A stretch of DNA of 64,000 bases from NCBI RefSeq assembly GCF_016545825.1, contig NC_052619.1, positions 4,665,501 through 4,729,500 on the forward strand. The letters run 5' to 3'. The notes under the pieces were generated by a model. That model was given only the letters and a program-made list of their open reading frames with translations, ran no database searches and had not been told where the DNA came from. Source of the stretch: Eucalyptus grandis. Taxonomy: Eukaryota; Streptophyta; Magnoliopsida; Myrtales; Myrtaceae. Below are positions 22,601-34,181 of this stretch, piece after piece. How positions within the stretch are numbered: position 1 is the stretch's first letter; the number at the start of each line of letters is the position of its first letter. The position numbers and the translations under genes are program-made.

Positions 22601-23984
22601 GATGAAGATTCTCCATCTCCATTAAGGAATTGGTCTTCCCATCTTCTTCGGAAGATCGCTTGCTAGAGTTATTTGAAGAATCTATGTCACAATCTCCATT
22701 AGAACTGTTAAAAATATGTCTCGAGTGTGAACTCGTTAAATGAAACCGGACTGACCAGAACATGTGAACTCGACCATGTGGGAGTCACAGCAACGCATGT
22801 GAATTGATCAGCCGAAATTGTCAGAAGAAGATTGCATGCGGATTTCATCTATGAGCCACAAGTGTGAAGAGGCTAATTATGTGTGGCTTCCTTTGTTGTC
22901 TTCTACTCATCTCTGCAAGTTGGACTTTTGAATTGGGAAATACATGGAGGAAAGTGGACGGTGGCCCACCTGCATGCAAGGATGGGTGTTCCCTTTCTTG
23001 TCTTCTGCCAAAGCCATCGTTGTTGACTTTGAGAGAGAAAGAAAAAGAAGAGGAAAGATGGTCCTACATTTATTCATGCACATGCATGCATGCCCATAAA
23101 TTATGGTGGGCTTCATTTGTCTTTTTCTTTCATCTGAAGAAGACTTTCAGCATTTTGCAATAAATGATGAAGACTCTCTTTTGTATTATAAAATAGAGAG
23201 ACGTCCAACGGAGAAGATGTGCCAAGTTTCGGTGGCCGAGAGAAAGAGCTCTAAGACCTTAGAAGAGTGCAAAGAGTTCTCTTAGGCGAGGGATTTTCTT
23301 GTTGTAAATTCACTGAGAGTATATGTGGGTGCTCAAGTGATTGTAATCTCTGGTGTATCACTTATTTTTATAGTAGAATTTCGTATTGCTCTTCCCATCC
23401 CATGGATGTAGGTTCCGATATTCGGACCGAATCACGTAAATCTAATGTCCGATTCCCTTTCCTTCATTCCGACTATTTTATCCGATTTACTAGTCCATAT
23501 TCCACGACAAGAACATTGGTTATCTTCATGGGCAGGGGCACCATTCTCTTTGACGTCCATTAGCATGCCGCATCCCTTCTTGGAGTAGTTGAATCCGACA
23601 TGCATTGCCTCCATCTCGACGTTTGCATAAATCCCTAATCGCTCGGCATTATTTCTTTGATCCTGAGGTATTTGAACCTTTGCTCGGATTCCAAATGAAG
23701 CCAAGATGTGTTGAACAAATTTTCAATCTTGGCAATGTCGATAATCTCACTACTAATGAATAGACTAATCAAACGGGTGGATCAGATTGGCTTTGGGTCG
23801 GAACATAAATTATTCAACCCAAATAGACCCATTTAACCTGTTTTGACACATTTTCCCGCAATGCAAATCTAGTGACCAATACTCAAACTGACTTATATGT
23901 AATCCCTACTCGACTCGACTCATATTGTTAAAAGACTCTCATATTTGACTCAATTTACCAAAGCTCATTCCCAAACTGAGCACT
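22601..23984. other. Unit-2 spacer without gene
   Basis: Paralogous to unit 1 but lacking the hAT insertion; the empty target site CTTCTACT is near 22899. Small open frames here are not conserved between units. Confidence 0.55.
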
Positions 23985-23994
23985 CATCTTCATT

Positions 23995-25096
23995 GGCAAA
24001 AGAATGCTTCAAGTGCTATAACTTTGCCCAAATGGACACTTAAGTGCCATAACTTACAAAAGGTACACTTAAGTGCCACATTCGAAGAAAAACGGATTAC
24101 TTGAGTGCCACTCCGGCCAAAGTTCAGCCAAAACGTCGATGTAACATTTTTCCGGTGAAGTGCGTCCAAAACGACGCCGTTTTGCACACTAACGTGGCCA
24201 AATAATGCAAAAACGGCATCGTTTTGGGCTAACATGGTAAAAAAATTAATTAAATTAATAAAATAAAAATTTGTTAAAATATTATAAAATAATAATTTTA
24301 AAATTAAATTTAGTTAAAATATTTTAAAAAAAAGGAATGGGGGGGGGGTTCGGCCCTCGGCCGCCATCGCCGCCACCACCGCCGGGAAGGGCCGGTGGCG
24401 CGGGGGAGGGTCGACGGGGTCGCCAAGCCTTGGCCGAGGGCCGGCGACCCCGCCAACCGACGGTGAGGGCTCACAAGCCCTCGCCCCCGGCATCGAGGCG
24501 AGGGTCGCAGTCCTCACCCAGATCCGGCGAGGGTCGGCGGCTCTTGGCCCGGCCGGGTGAGGGCCACTGACCCTCGCTGGATGCAGGTGAGGGCCGCGAG
24601 CCCCCCATATCCAGCGGCGAGGGCTCGCAACCCTCACCTAGATCCAGCTGCGACCCTCGCCCCAGATCGGGGCAAGGGCTCGCGAGCCCTCACTGCCGGT
24701 CGACTGGGGTCGCCGGCCCCTAGCCAAGGCCCGGCGACCCCGACCGACCCTCCCCCTACCGTTGCCCGGCCCTTCCCGGCGGCGGCGGTGAGGGCTAATC
24801 CTCGGCCCGCCTCCCCCGTTCCCTTCTTTTTAAATTTTTTAATTATCTTTTAATATTTTAACTAAATTTAATTTAATTATTTTTTATTATTTTTTTACCA
24901 CGTCGGCCCAAAACAACGCCATTTTTGCATTATTTGGCCACATTAGCATGCAAAACGGCGTCGTTGGGCTCGGTTTACCGGAGACGTTTTGGCCGGATTT
25001 TGGTCGGATTGGCACTCAAGTGATCCATTTTACTCCGATTTTGACACTTAAGTGTCCCTTTGGGCAAAGTTAAGGCACTCCAGGGGTCCGCACGTC
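23995..25096. mobile_element. Mutator-like foldback element (family B)
   Basis: The arms contain ACTTTGCCCAAA.GGACACTTAAGTG on the left and its reverse complement on the right. The 10-bp direct repeat CATCTTCATT flanks the element (23985-23994 and 25097-25106). The core (24345-24830) is very GC-rich and palindromic: GGGAAGGGCCGG near 24385 pairs with CCCTTCCCGGCGG near 24770. Unit 1 lacks this insertion (CATCTTCATT once near 9668). No transposase. Open frames in the core follow from its base composition. Confidence 0.85.
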
Positions 25097-25106
25097 CATC
25101 TTCATT

Positions 25107-25372
25107 CTCTCTTACCTCCGTTCGATCTTGCACTCTTGCACTCGACGCTCTTGCCTTGGGTATGAATTTTCCTAGATTTAGCTAAATATATATCTTTTTT
25201 TTAATAGCAATATCTATCTAATCATATATGAATTAGGTATAAATCACTAGATATGTATTATAGAGAAATATGTTTAAAAATGTTAATTTAATCAATATGG
25301 GTCGACTCAACTTAAACTCGACTCAATCCACCCGTTCGATGAATTTATTGAATTGTGTGTTATAATAAAAGA
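25107..25372. other. Unit-2 spacer without gene
   Basis: Paralogous to about 9680-9943. No gene is seen. Confidence 0.55.
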
Positions 25373-25382
25373 CCTAAAGGAA

Positions 25383-28300
25383 GGGAGAATTAATTTAAAA
25401 AAAAAAAGTCTTAAACCTATTGCAATTGTACCAATTCAGTTCTAAACTTTTTTTTGACTAATTTAGTCCTAAACTTTTTACAATTGTACCAGTTTAGTTC
25501 ATCTGGTCAAAATTGGCCGGCCAACCGACGTGGACAGCCAAAGTTAACATGGCAATTTTTAATTTTTTTAATTCTTTTTCAAATTTTTAAATATTTTTTT
25601 AATTTTTAATTCTTTTTTCTTTTTTTTTTTCTTTTTCACCTTCTCCTTCCTCTAGCCAGTGCTGGCCAGCCAGAGTCAAGGGGTGGCGAGGCCGACCTCA
25701 TCGGCCAATGATGAGGCCGACCTTGCCGTCGCTGGGCGAGGCCGTCGCTAGATCTAGCGAGGCTCGGCCTCGCCCAACCATGGCAAGGTCGAGCCTCACC
25801 ACCCCTAGGCGAGGAGCCTCGTCGACCGTCGGTGAGGTTGACCCTCGCCTTGGCTAGGTGAGGCCCCGCCAGACTTGGCGAGGCTCGGCCTTGCTTAGCC
25901 AAGGCGACGGTTGACCTTGCCAGTGGCCAGCAAGGCTACTATCGCTAGATCTAGCTGCTATCACTAGATCTGGTGAGGCTCGGCCCTACCTAGCCATGGC
26001 GAGGGTCGACCTCACTAGTGTCGGTGAGCTCGGGTCTCGCCATGGCTGGGCAAGGCCAAGCCTCGCTGACTCTCGCCTCTAGCTAGCGTCGGCCAAAGGA
26101 AGGAGAAGGTGAAAAAAAAAATGCAAAAATCGAAAAAATTTAAAAATTTAAAAATTACCATGTCAACTTTCATTAGACAGCTGGTATCCACGTCAGCGCT
26201 GGCTGACTAATTTTGGCTGAATGGACTAAAGTGACACAATTTTAAAAGGTTTAAGACTAAATTAGCCAAAAAAAAAAGTTTATGACTTGTTGACACCTAA
26301 ATTTTGGCGACCCATTTAGACATTTATCGTATTAAAAAATTAGGGGTTAATTTTATCCATGAAAAAATAAAATCACATGGCATATAGTTTAGGAAACATT
26401 TTTGTTTATTTTATTGGACCGACGGCGAGTGCAAAATTTTTCACATATTCCGTAAGGATTTTCATATATTTAGGCAATATACACCGGTGATGTATTTTAG
26501 ATGGAAAGGAAATTCTCGAATGAAATATTGGAAAAAAAACACAAAAAAATATTGCACGTGGTGGGATGATATATTCAATAGTATTTTGCACGAGCAAAGT
26601 TGGCAATGAAATATACCACAGAGATACAATTTTTCGGTGTATAAAAGGAGTCGCGTACGGTGGGGAGCAAAGGAGGCCACACAATCGATACAAAATGGCC
26701 ACATTGAGGGGAGCGCAATAGAGAGAACAGGGAAGAAAAAGGTTGCTCGACCTTGAAGCCGACGCCCGCAGCCCACCATCCTCAGCCGTTGTTCCTCCAT
26801 TGATCGCTACTGCTTCACGTCCAAACCGGCACCTGCACGCAGCCCGATGCCACGAGCAGCCACGACGCTACTGCCAATCTTTGACCGAGTACACCAGGAG
26901 TCCCTTCGGCGTTCCTGTTCTTGAATCCAGTGCAGACTCGACGAATTCCAGTCACTACGCCTTTGGTCAAGTTCGCCTTTGTTTTGCAGGTCTTCTTCGT
27001 GAACCCAACAGATTCGCCTACAAGACAAACTCGAAGAGAGGGAACGCGTGCCTCCACTTCTCTGCAGCACCCATGCATAAATCCATGCATGAAGAGAGAA
27101 GAAAAATCAGGGCATAGATGTGATAAGATTGATAATATTATTTAATATTATCGGTGTAAGTGGGTGTTCAAAGCCAAATTGGATGCAGAAGGAAACCTTG
27201 ATAAACTGAAAGCACGATAATATCTGACAAGATGTTCCCAGTAAAAGAAGGCTGGTCAACTTTGAGGGGGAATTGATTGTGTTTCACAAAAATTGAACAC
27301 GTTGCAGTAGCTCCTCGCGTCATCGCACTTCCAGCAAGCTTGTCTCTTTATTGTCGTGATCGACTTTTCCATGGCAGGTGTTCAGCAAGGTTCCCGCCAC
27401 GACTAGTCGTGCCTCATCAAGTAGCTGCAGGATTTCTCGAGGGACGCCAATAACCCCAGTCGAGAATTCCATCCTCTGGTCACGCGTTCAAGTTCCAATC
27501 GACGCGGATCTCGGAGCCTTACTAAGCGAAAACGATTACACAGTATCCAACTCTCGGCTTTGCCTCGCATCGTCACGCAAAGATTCCTCGACGTCGGCTA
27601 CACCACCACTTTCGCTGAGCACCGCACCGCAAGCTAAGGCGACGATCTACTGATCTAAATCAAACTCCATCGTGATTCACGAGCCACCGTTCGAAGTCCA
27701 AATTGGAAGTCGGTATTGGGAATAGGTAAAAAAATTTCTATTTTAATTTCCAAAAAATTCGTCGACCCGGTGTCCGTAATCTCGATTAGCCTTTTAAATT
27801 GGGAAATTTTCCTAATTTCGCAACGTACATGTGATTGACGGTCCGATTTCACGCTCGAAATATGACTCACAATCGTACGGAAAAATTACCAATCCGATCT
27901 CACGCTCGAGATACGATTCGTCAATTTATTTCTCAAAATTAAATGGACATGGATGATATCTTGCTTGATTTGTTGCCGGGATGTTCTTGATGCCTTTATT
28001 TGATTGCTCCCGTAAAAGAAAACCCCAAAAAATATAGATATTTAGGTTAAATGCATGTTAGGATATTACTTGTTTTTAGGGTTATTTTGCATGTTTAGAA
28101 TAAGAAATTTATTTACTTCGAATTCCTTAAATAAGAAAAATAAAAAATAAAAATGCATTCATTTAGGATGTTAGTTTTAAATTTGAATTGCACGTTTAAT
28201 TATTTGGCAATTTTTAATTTCGAATTTCATAAAAGAAAAAGAAAAAGAAAAAATTAGAATTAGGGCATTCTTTGCACACCATTGCATATTAGGATAAATT

Positions 28301-29198
28301 GCATGCTTATTTGGAATAAAAACCATGTGCACGTCATATAGAATTAGGTTCATACAATGCACGTCATTTAATGATTTTTGTTAGGTTCATTTAATTAGAA
28401 ATTGCCAGTCATTAGATTAATTTAGATTGTATATTTAAATGTTGCATTTCTTTAATTTCGAATCTCATAGAAAATACAAAAAATTATTTAGAATAAATCC
28501 ATCTCATGCTTAGGATAGACTACATGCTTAGTTATGTCATATTGCTTAGGTCATATAGCTAGGTCATGTTACCATGTCATATCATTTCATGTTAAATTAG
28601 TAACATGCATTGCATGACTCTCATTAAATAAATGAAAAAAAAAAAGAAAAAAAAAATTGTGTGTTAATTAGAAATCATATCTAGGATTGTTGATGTGAAT
28701 TCTGATCTAACAATGCAGATGCTTTCATTGCTATGAGCTAAGTCCTGCAATTTATTCATTGATTTTCTTGGGTGTTAAATTGGTGGTTTGCGTACCCGTA
28801 TGATCACCTCACATGTTAGGAAAATAGATTTAAAATCAATCCAAACTGCTTGCCAAACATTTTTCAAAATAAAAAGAAAGGTACCGAAAGGGCGTTAGAG
28901 AATTCTAGCGTAACCAAGTCCCCGTACCCATAGTTTCTGGTTCTCCCGTTATTTTACTTGGGTTTCTAATCGACCCACCAAAAATAGATTAGTGGCGACT
29001 CCTAATAGAAAATCAATTACATGTTAAGAACTTGATCCTAAGTCGCGAATTGGTATGGGCTTGGGAATGCCCGAGCTAAGTTTAGACTTAGCAATCCATT
29101 AGCCAAACCTTAGGTGGTTCACACCCGAAAAATTGGTCGCGACATGACTGAATTGTCACAATTACAATAAATTTAGGATTTTTTTTTGTAATTCTCCC
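25383..29198. mobile_element. Mutator-like foldback element (family A), unit 2, split by a solo LTR
   Basis: The left part is 25383-26287 and the right part 29145-29198, with the same CCTAAAGGAA duplication (25373-25382 and 29199-29208) as the unit-1 copy. A 2.86-kb solo LTR interrupts it. Sharing the exact insertion site with unit 1 shows that both descend from one event before these units separated. Confidence 0.85.
26288..29144 (-). mobile_element. Solo LTR, 2.86 kb
   Basis: It begins TGTTGACACCTAAATTTTGG and ends GGTCGCGACA, with TG...CA ends. It is flanked by the exact 5-bp repeat TGACT (26283-26287 and 29145-29149). It is in reverse orientation relative to the copy at 34179-37251, and the ends of the two match. 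No primer site, polypurine tract or coding domain is present, so it is most likely an LTR left after recombination. Open frames at 26743-27117 and 27378-27653 lie in its GC-rich part and match no family I recognise. Confidence 0.85.
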
Positions 29199-29208
29199 CC
29201 TAAAGGAA

Positions 29209-29755
29209 TCTCCAGCTAAAAACTTAGGAGTTTTTTTAGTAACCCCAAGTAAAGAAACTATGACAAACCTATAATATGATTTCACATAAACAACCGTATT
29301 ATCAATTTCCTAATCGAGATAAAAAGCAATACAAATAATGTCTAGAGTAATTATATAAATCGAAAAAACAAATTGTATCCTCGCTTAACAACGACAATAG
29401 GTAATCTTCAAATCTTCAAACAAGGATTTGAAACATTTTTTTTATTGGCGACGGATCAAGTGTGCCAACTATAAAATGGGTTTGGTACAAAATATAGTAA
29501 ATTTAAAGGTCTCAACTCAAAAGAAACAACTGTAAGTTCTGTAAGTTCTACGGACTCAAATGCGTATTCTGATAGAATTAAAAGCTGAAAGATGGAATTT
29601 TGCGGTTAATTAATTATTTTTTGCCCCGAGAAAAACCCAAAACCCTCCGCCTCTCCATCCTCGTACCTTCATCTTCCTCAAACCCTTCGAAATCTCTCCC
29701 AAAAAAACACCTCCGTCGTCTTCCCGCGAAAACGCTGCTCTCCGCAGAAGCCGCC
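29209..29755 (+). promoter_or_regulatory. Duplicated TIC22 5' flank, unit 2
   Basis: Paralogous to 10811-11355 and to the region upstream of the intact TIC22. Promoter content is inferred from position only. Confidence 0.45.
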
Positions 29756-29866
29756 ATGAACGCGACCTCCACCTCCGCCAATCCCAACGCCTCCTCTCCA
29801 ATCGGACGTCCCCCAACGGTCGACCTCCAGCGAGCTCTTGCCACTTTGTCCATGGCCCTTTGCTCA
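29756..29866 (+). pseudogene. TIC22 exon-1 fragment 2a
   Basis: The ATG at 29756 opens MNATSTSANPNASSPIGRPP and similarity to TIC22 exon 1 holds to about codon 33. It then runs into the GC-rich palindromic array. It duplicates the start of fragment 2b (30648) about 0.9 kb further on. Confidence 0.85.
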
Positions 29867-30527
29867 AGACTATAAAGGCTCCACCCATCGGGCGGGGTGC
29901 CCCCTCCCGGGGGAAGTGGGTCTGGAAGGGTTTCTATCTTAGGGAGTTCCCAAAAAAAACTCCCAAGGAACAAACCCGGGGAGGGCTATGAAGACAACCT
30001 AGGGGAATCAAAGCCTCGGGGGGTGGGCCGAGCCTCCCCCGAGCCCCAGTTTTTAGTCCTGAGCAAGACTATAAAAGGCTCACCCATTAGGCAGGGTGCC
30101 CCCCTCCGGGAGGGGAAGTGGGTCCCAAGAAGGGGTTTCTATCTCTTAGGGAGTTCCCCAAAAAAACTCCCTGGGTTGTCTTCATAGCCCTCCCCGGGCT
30201 TGTTCCTTGGGAGTTTTTTCGGGGAACTCCCTAAGATAGAAACCCCTTCCAGGGACCCACTCCCCCCGGAGGGGGGCATCTGCCTGATGGGTGGAGCCTT
30301 TTATAGTCTTGCTCAGAACTTGAAAACTTGGGCTCGGGGGGGAGGCTCGGCCCACCCCCAGGGGCTTTGATTCCCCTGGGTTGTCTTCATAGCCCTCCCC
30401 GGGCTTGTTCTTGGGAGTTTTTTTTGGGGAACTCCCTAAAATAGAAAACCCCTTCCAGGGACCCACTTCCCGGAGAGGGCACCTGCCCTGATGGGTGGAG
30501 CCTTTTATAGTCTTGCTCAGAACTACC
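29867..30527. repeat. Palindromic array of a roughly 190-bp GC-rich unit
   Basis: One full forward unit (about 29867-30063) and one partial forward unit (30064-30171) are followed by two inverted units (about 30172-30322 and 30323-30527). Landmarks are GACTATAAAAGGCTC, GTTTCTATCTTAGGGAGTTC, CCCGGGGAGGGCTATGAAGA and GGGTGGGCCGAGCC, and their reverse complements. The inverted half is open for about 130 codons on the minus strand, in frame with the antisense of the TIC22 fragment. Unit 1 has no such array. I do not recognise the repeat. An assembly artefact is possible. Confidence 0.8.
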
Positions 30528-30647
30528 AAAACCCTCCGCCTCTCCGTCCTCGTACCTTCATCTTCCTCAAACCCTTCGAAATCTCTCCAAAAAAAAAAAC
30601 ACCTCCGTCGTCTTCCCGCGAAAACGCTGCTCTCCGCAGAAGCCGCC

Positions 30648-30815
30648 ATGAACGCGACCTCCGCCTCCGCCAATCCCAACGCCTCCTCTCCAATCGGACG
30701 TCCCCCCAACGAATTCGACCTCCAGCGAGCTCTTGCCGCTGTCCACGGCCACTGCTCCTCCTTCCTCCGCAACGTCCCTCGCCTCCCTGGCTCCCTTGTG
30801 TCCAACCCTTTATGA
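30648..30815 (+). pseudogene. TIC22 exon-1 fragment 2b
   Basis: The ATG at 30648 opens a 55-codon frame like that at 11356, with TIC22 similarity ending at 30805 at the same base as in unit 1. The leader similarity before it starts abruptly at about 30528 next to the palindromic array. It lacks the Tic22 domain. Confidence 0.88.
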
Positions 30816-31353
30816 TGAAAAAAAAAAAACTATAGTAATAATTACGGTGATTTTAGAAATCAAACTAATGCATATTTACTAGCCGAAAAAACCAAAATGC
30901 TGTCTGTACCTTGGTCGTGGGGGCCAATATCATACCAATTGTTGATTAAAAGGTTTTGCAAAATTAATGATTAAGATGATATTAATACTTTGAAAAATGA
31001 CTTTATAGCATGGTCTTTATGGCATGGTGGTGGAAAAATTCAATTCCACAGGCTACCTTCGTCTTAAAAGAATAACCATTTTCGACAAGGCTTATTTAAA
31101 ATTCTTTTTTTCATTTTCAGTGTACGAAATAAAAAGCCCATGCTCATACATCAATTGTATTGGCCAAATTTTCCTGAAAACCACCAAGTTTAACTTCAGG
31201 AACATATTCTCAAGCTATATTTAATTCAAACCAGTACAATTCTCAAAGATTCATGCGAATTTAAGAACGATAGGAGCATATTCTCAAGCTATATTTAATT
31301 CAAGCTAAACCCATAACATTTATCATTAATCACTCCATTACTTGCTCCTCTAC
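30816..31353. other. UGT3 3' flank
   Basis: Nearly identical to 11524-12065. No gene is seen. Confidence 0.6.
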
Positions 31354-32724
31354 TTAGGCGATTTCTTCAACAAAGGCCTTGAGATTTTTGTCCGAAGATC
31401 CCCCTTCCTTAGAAGCCTCCATGAGCAAATCCTTCCACTTCTTTGCGTTCCTTCTAATTTCATCACCTCTCTCTCCACCTCCCATGACCAATTCCAAGCA
31501 CTTCTTGATTTCACCTCCCTCTACAATAATGCCTTCTTGATCAATCTCGGACACTCGAACCCCGACCTTCCACACATCCTCGACGAGTTTTGCATTTGTC
31601 ATCTGGTCAATCCATTGTGGGAACGCCACCATCGGGATACCACACACGAGGCTCTCGATCGTCGAGTTCCACCCGCAGTGAGTAAGGAAACATCCTATTG
31701 AAGGATGCGACAAGACCTCGATTTGAGAGCACCATGGGACTATCACTCCTCTCTTGTCTAATTCCTCTTTGCAAATAAGTTCATCATCATCTCCATCATC
31801 TTTTCTCATCACCCACAAGAATGGGCGTCCAGTCTCTAGCAATCCGCGCGCCATTTCTCGCTTTTGCGCCTTTGATAACCTAGCTATGCTTCCAAAGGCT
31901 ACATAAATTACGGACGCTTCCTCCTTTGCGTTCAACCACTTGACATAATCCTCGGAGCCCAGGAAGCGGTCACCTCTGGAAGATTGATCTGAATCTAGGA
32001 AACTAAGCGGGACAAGGGGCCCGATTCCGACCAAATTCAGTGTACCAATCACTCTTAATGCCTCGAGTTCAAGCGCATCGAAGGTGTTCACAAGTACTAC
32101 TTTTGGATTTTCCCCCTCTTTTAGGTTCTCTAAAAGGCTTTGAATTTCCGGCAGAAAGAAAGCATACTTGTTTTCGACGTGGAGCAAGGAGGGGATGTTG
32201 CGGTTGGTTAGTGGTGGTACGCCGGGCAATCGGATGAGCGATGTGGTATCACATCTTTGGCTTGTAACGCTCTTAATCACATCCTCGTAGCCGTTGAAGT
32301 AATGATAGTATATGTCGAACACGGTAGCGGGTTGAATCCAAACGAGAACCGATTTGATTTGGAGGGAACGAGCAACATCGTGGACCCAAGGCACTATCGT
32401 GTGCAGCACGCATGTGAAGCTGAGGCCTTGTCCAGAACTATGCTCAATCAGGCCTCTAAGAGCTTCCGACCCCCGCCGCTTCATCTCGGCCATGTAGCGC
32501 TCGGGGTCATCCCCTGGCACATACCCATCATCATAGCCGTCGGAGAACGTGGTGAAGGTCACACCTTCGGGGCAAACCGGATCGATCATGCAGCGGTGGG
32601 CGTACACGGTGCTGAGGAAAGTAACACGACTGCCAACGCGTGCGAGGCGTTCAGCTAGCTGGAGGGCTGGGTTCATCGCACTGCGGGTCGAGAGCGCTAC
32701 GAGGAGAAAGTGAGGTGGAGCCAT
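31354..32724 (-). CDS. UGT75-like UDP-glycosyltransferase (UGT3)
   Basis: The intronless 456-codon frame is about 96% identical to UGT2 by eye. The PSPG box W331-Q374 is complete, with THCGWNS and a final WIDQ in place of WADQ. As in UGT2, the catalytic-His motif reads SAMNP, so position 16 is Ala. Most differences are scattered (for example GCR to GSR, FSGY to FNGY, MGKGDG to MRKDDG) and the frame is intact, which suggests either a recent copy or maintained selection. The start at 32724 is chosen by alignment with MAPLNY of UGT4. Expected role by family is cytosolic transfer of glucose to a small-molecule acceptor; the acceptor is unknown and normal catalysis is doubtful without the His. Confidence 0.95.
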   Translation of the reverse strand: MAPPHFLLVALSTRSAMNPALQLAERLARVGSRVTFLSTVYAHRCMIDPVCPEGVTFTTFSDGYDDGYVPGDDPERYMAEMKRRGSEALRGLIEHSSGQGLSFTCVLHTIVPWVHDVARSLQIKSVLVWIQPATVFDIYYHYFNGYEDVIKSVTSQRCDTTSLIRLPGVPPLTNRNIPSLLHVENKYAFFLPEIQSLLENLKEGENPKVVLVNTFDALELEALRVIGTLNLVGIGPLVPLSFLDSDQSSRGDRFLGSEDYVKWLNAKEEASVIYVAFGSIARLSKAQKREMARGLLETGRPFLWVMRKDDGDDDELICKEELDKRGVIVPWCSQIEVLSHPSIGCFLTHCGWNSTIESLVCGIPMVAFPQWIDQMTNAKLVEDVWKVGVRVSEIDQEGIIVEGGEIKKCLELVMGGGERGDEIRRNAKKWKDLLMEASKEGGSSDKNLKAFVEEIA

Positions 32725-32775
32725 GATTTTAGGAGCTAGCAAGGGAAGTGCAACTGACTAGACTATGGAAAATTG

Positions 32776-32786
32776 TTATATATAAA
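32776..32786 (-). promoter_or_regulatory. UGT3 TATA box
   Basis: TTTATATATAA on the minus strand, about 52 bp before the ATG, as in UGT2. Confidence 0.6.
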
Positions 32787-34068
32787 GACGTGCCTTGTCT
32801 TCGACATCGAATATATACATATTTTTTTCAGTCAACATTTAGTTTAAAGTTTGATATTAAATAATCTCATCTTTAACCTACTTTTCATGGACATCTTCAC
32901 TTGCTTTTGTGTCATGGTATTTGAAAATTCAATCCTTCTTAATCAAACAACTTAAAAGCTTTTATGGCAGGGAACACGCGAAGTTTGTTAGACCACTCAA
33001 TGTAATTCCGTAGTAGAGTTAGCCACTACTTTTCTTCTTTTCGACACTCCCGGTCTTCACCCGCAAGTCAAATTCAAACATGACTGCCGCACGAGGACGA
33101 ACAAAAGACAGACCGAACCTTCTGCCCAGGAAAAGAAACAACGAGTAAAAAAAAAAACGAAATGAGAAAGAGAAGATAATTAACTTATGATTGTAACTTC
33201 AGGCCTTGAATTTCTATTCATGCCTGGCAATTTTCTGGCCTTGTTTATTTGTCAAGAATAGCCAAGTCCAAGTTTAATTTCATGAACATGTAACTGCATT
33301 AATAAACCAAATAAAGAGTGCTCGAAATGGAATTTGAGGTAGAGATCATCGGATCTAAAAGTGTGATTTAACTTCCCAAATTGCGTAGAGAACAATAGCT
33401 TTGCTTGTCAAGTGTCCTTTTGTAGGGATGACATCAGGCAAAACCGTTCCACATAAATGCAATGGTCCGTTCCTGATGGTCATAAGAGTCGGAATAGCCG
33501 TTCACCCTGTGGTCGCCTATACTTGCCGTTAAATGAAACTGGCGACTGCTTTGCAAAGCTCATCGCTGAGCATTTTGGAGACTGACTCTAGCCGCCATCC
33601 TTGAAGAGATCCATTGGGAATGACTGTCCCGCCCCTAATAGCTATTTCAAAGTTCAGTTCCCATTTACTTGTATTTGTAGGTTCTGTTCTGGTGAATCCT
33701 AAAACGTTATGTTATGAATGTTACGAGGCATCCTCTAAGTGTCAATTAGATGTGATCAGTTCTTGAGTGGATAGCAACCAACTCGTCAAAGTTAGTTTCT
33801 AGTTTTTTAAACACAACCAGTCGATTTAGGAAAACAGCCTACTCTATTTTTTTCTCTATCTGTTTCATTTTTCTATCTCCTATGTCAACCCATTATACGC
33901 AACTCAGCAGACCAACAAAGATTGTTTATATTCTCCAGAGTGCCCACATATTTCATGTATTAATGACTATGAACAGTTGATTGCATGATGATAATTTCAA
34001 GTGAGAAAAATAAGTTTCAAGCTCAAGTGATACAAGTATAATCACAGGGATGCTATCAGTTCATCTCC
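32787..34068. other. UGT3 upstream region and unit-3 spacer
   Basis: Paralogous to the UGT2 upstream region. It contains the empty copia target near 33483 (GGTCATAAGAGTCGG). No gene is seen. Confidence 0.6.
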
Positions 34069-34128
34069 TGAGAAAGTATTTAATGGTTGCATAGTACTAT
34101 GTCATAGGCTGACGTGATCAGCAAATAA

Positions 34129-34129
34129 A

Positions 34130-34178
<49 letters not shown>
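34129..34178. repeat. (TA)n(TG)n microsatellite
   Basis: An alternating TA run followed by a TG run lies directly at the left border of the solo LTR. Confidence 0.9.

Positions 34179-34181
<3 letters not shown>

Noticed and set aside
24314..24853. Frames of about 80-107 codons in the family-B element core
   Set aside because: Low-complexity Pro/Arg/Ala translations of a palindromic GC-rich core.
30280..30320. Possible hammerhead ribozyme (CTGATG word in the palindromic array)
   Set aside because: The conserved CTGATGA core is not complete and no matching GAAA arm and cleavage GTC were found in the right places.
30182..30805. 207-codon minus-strand frame
   Set aside because: It runs through the antisense of the TIC22 fragment and the palindromic array. 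It reflects GC-rich repeats and not a protein family.
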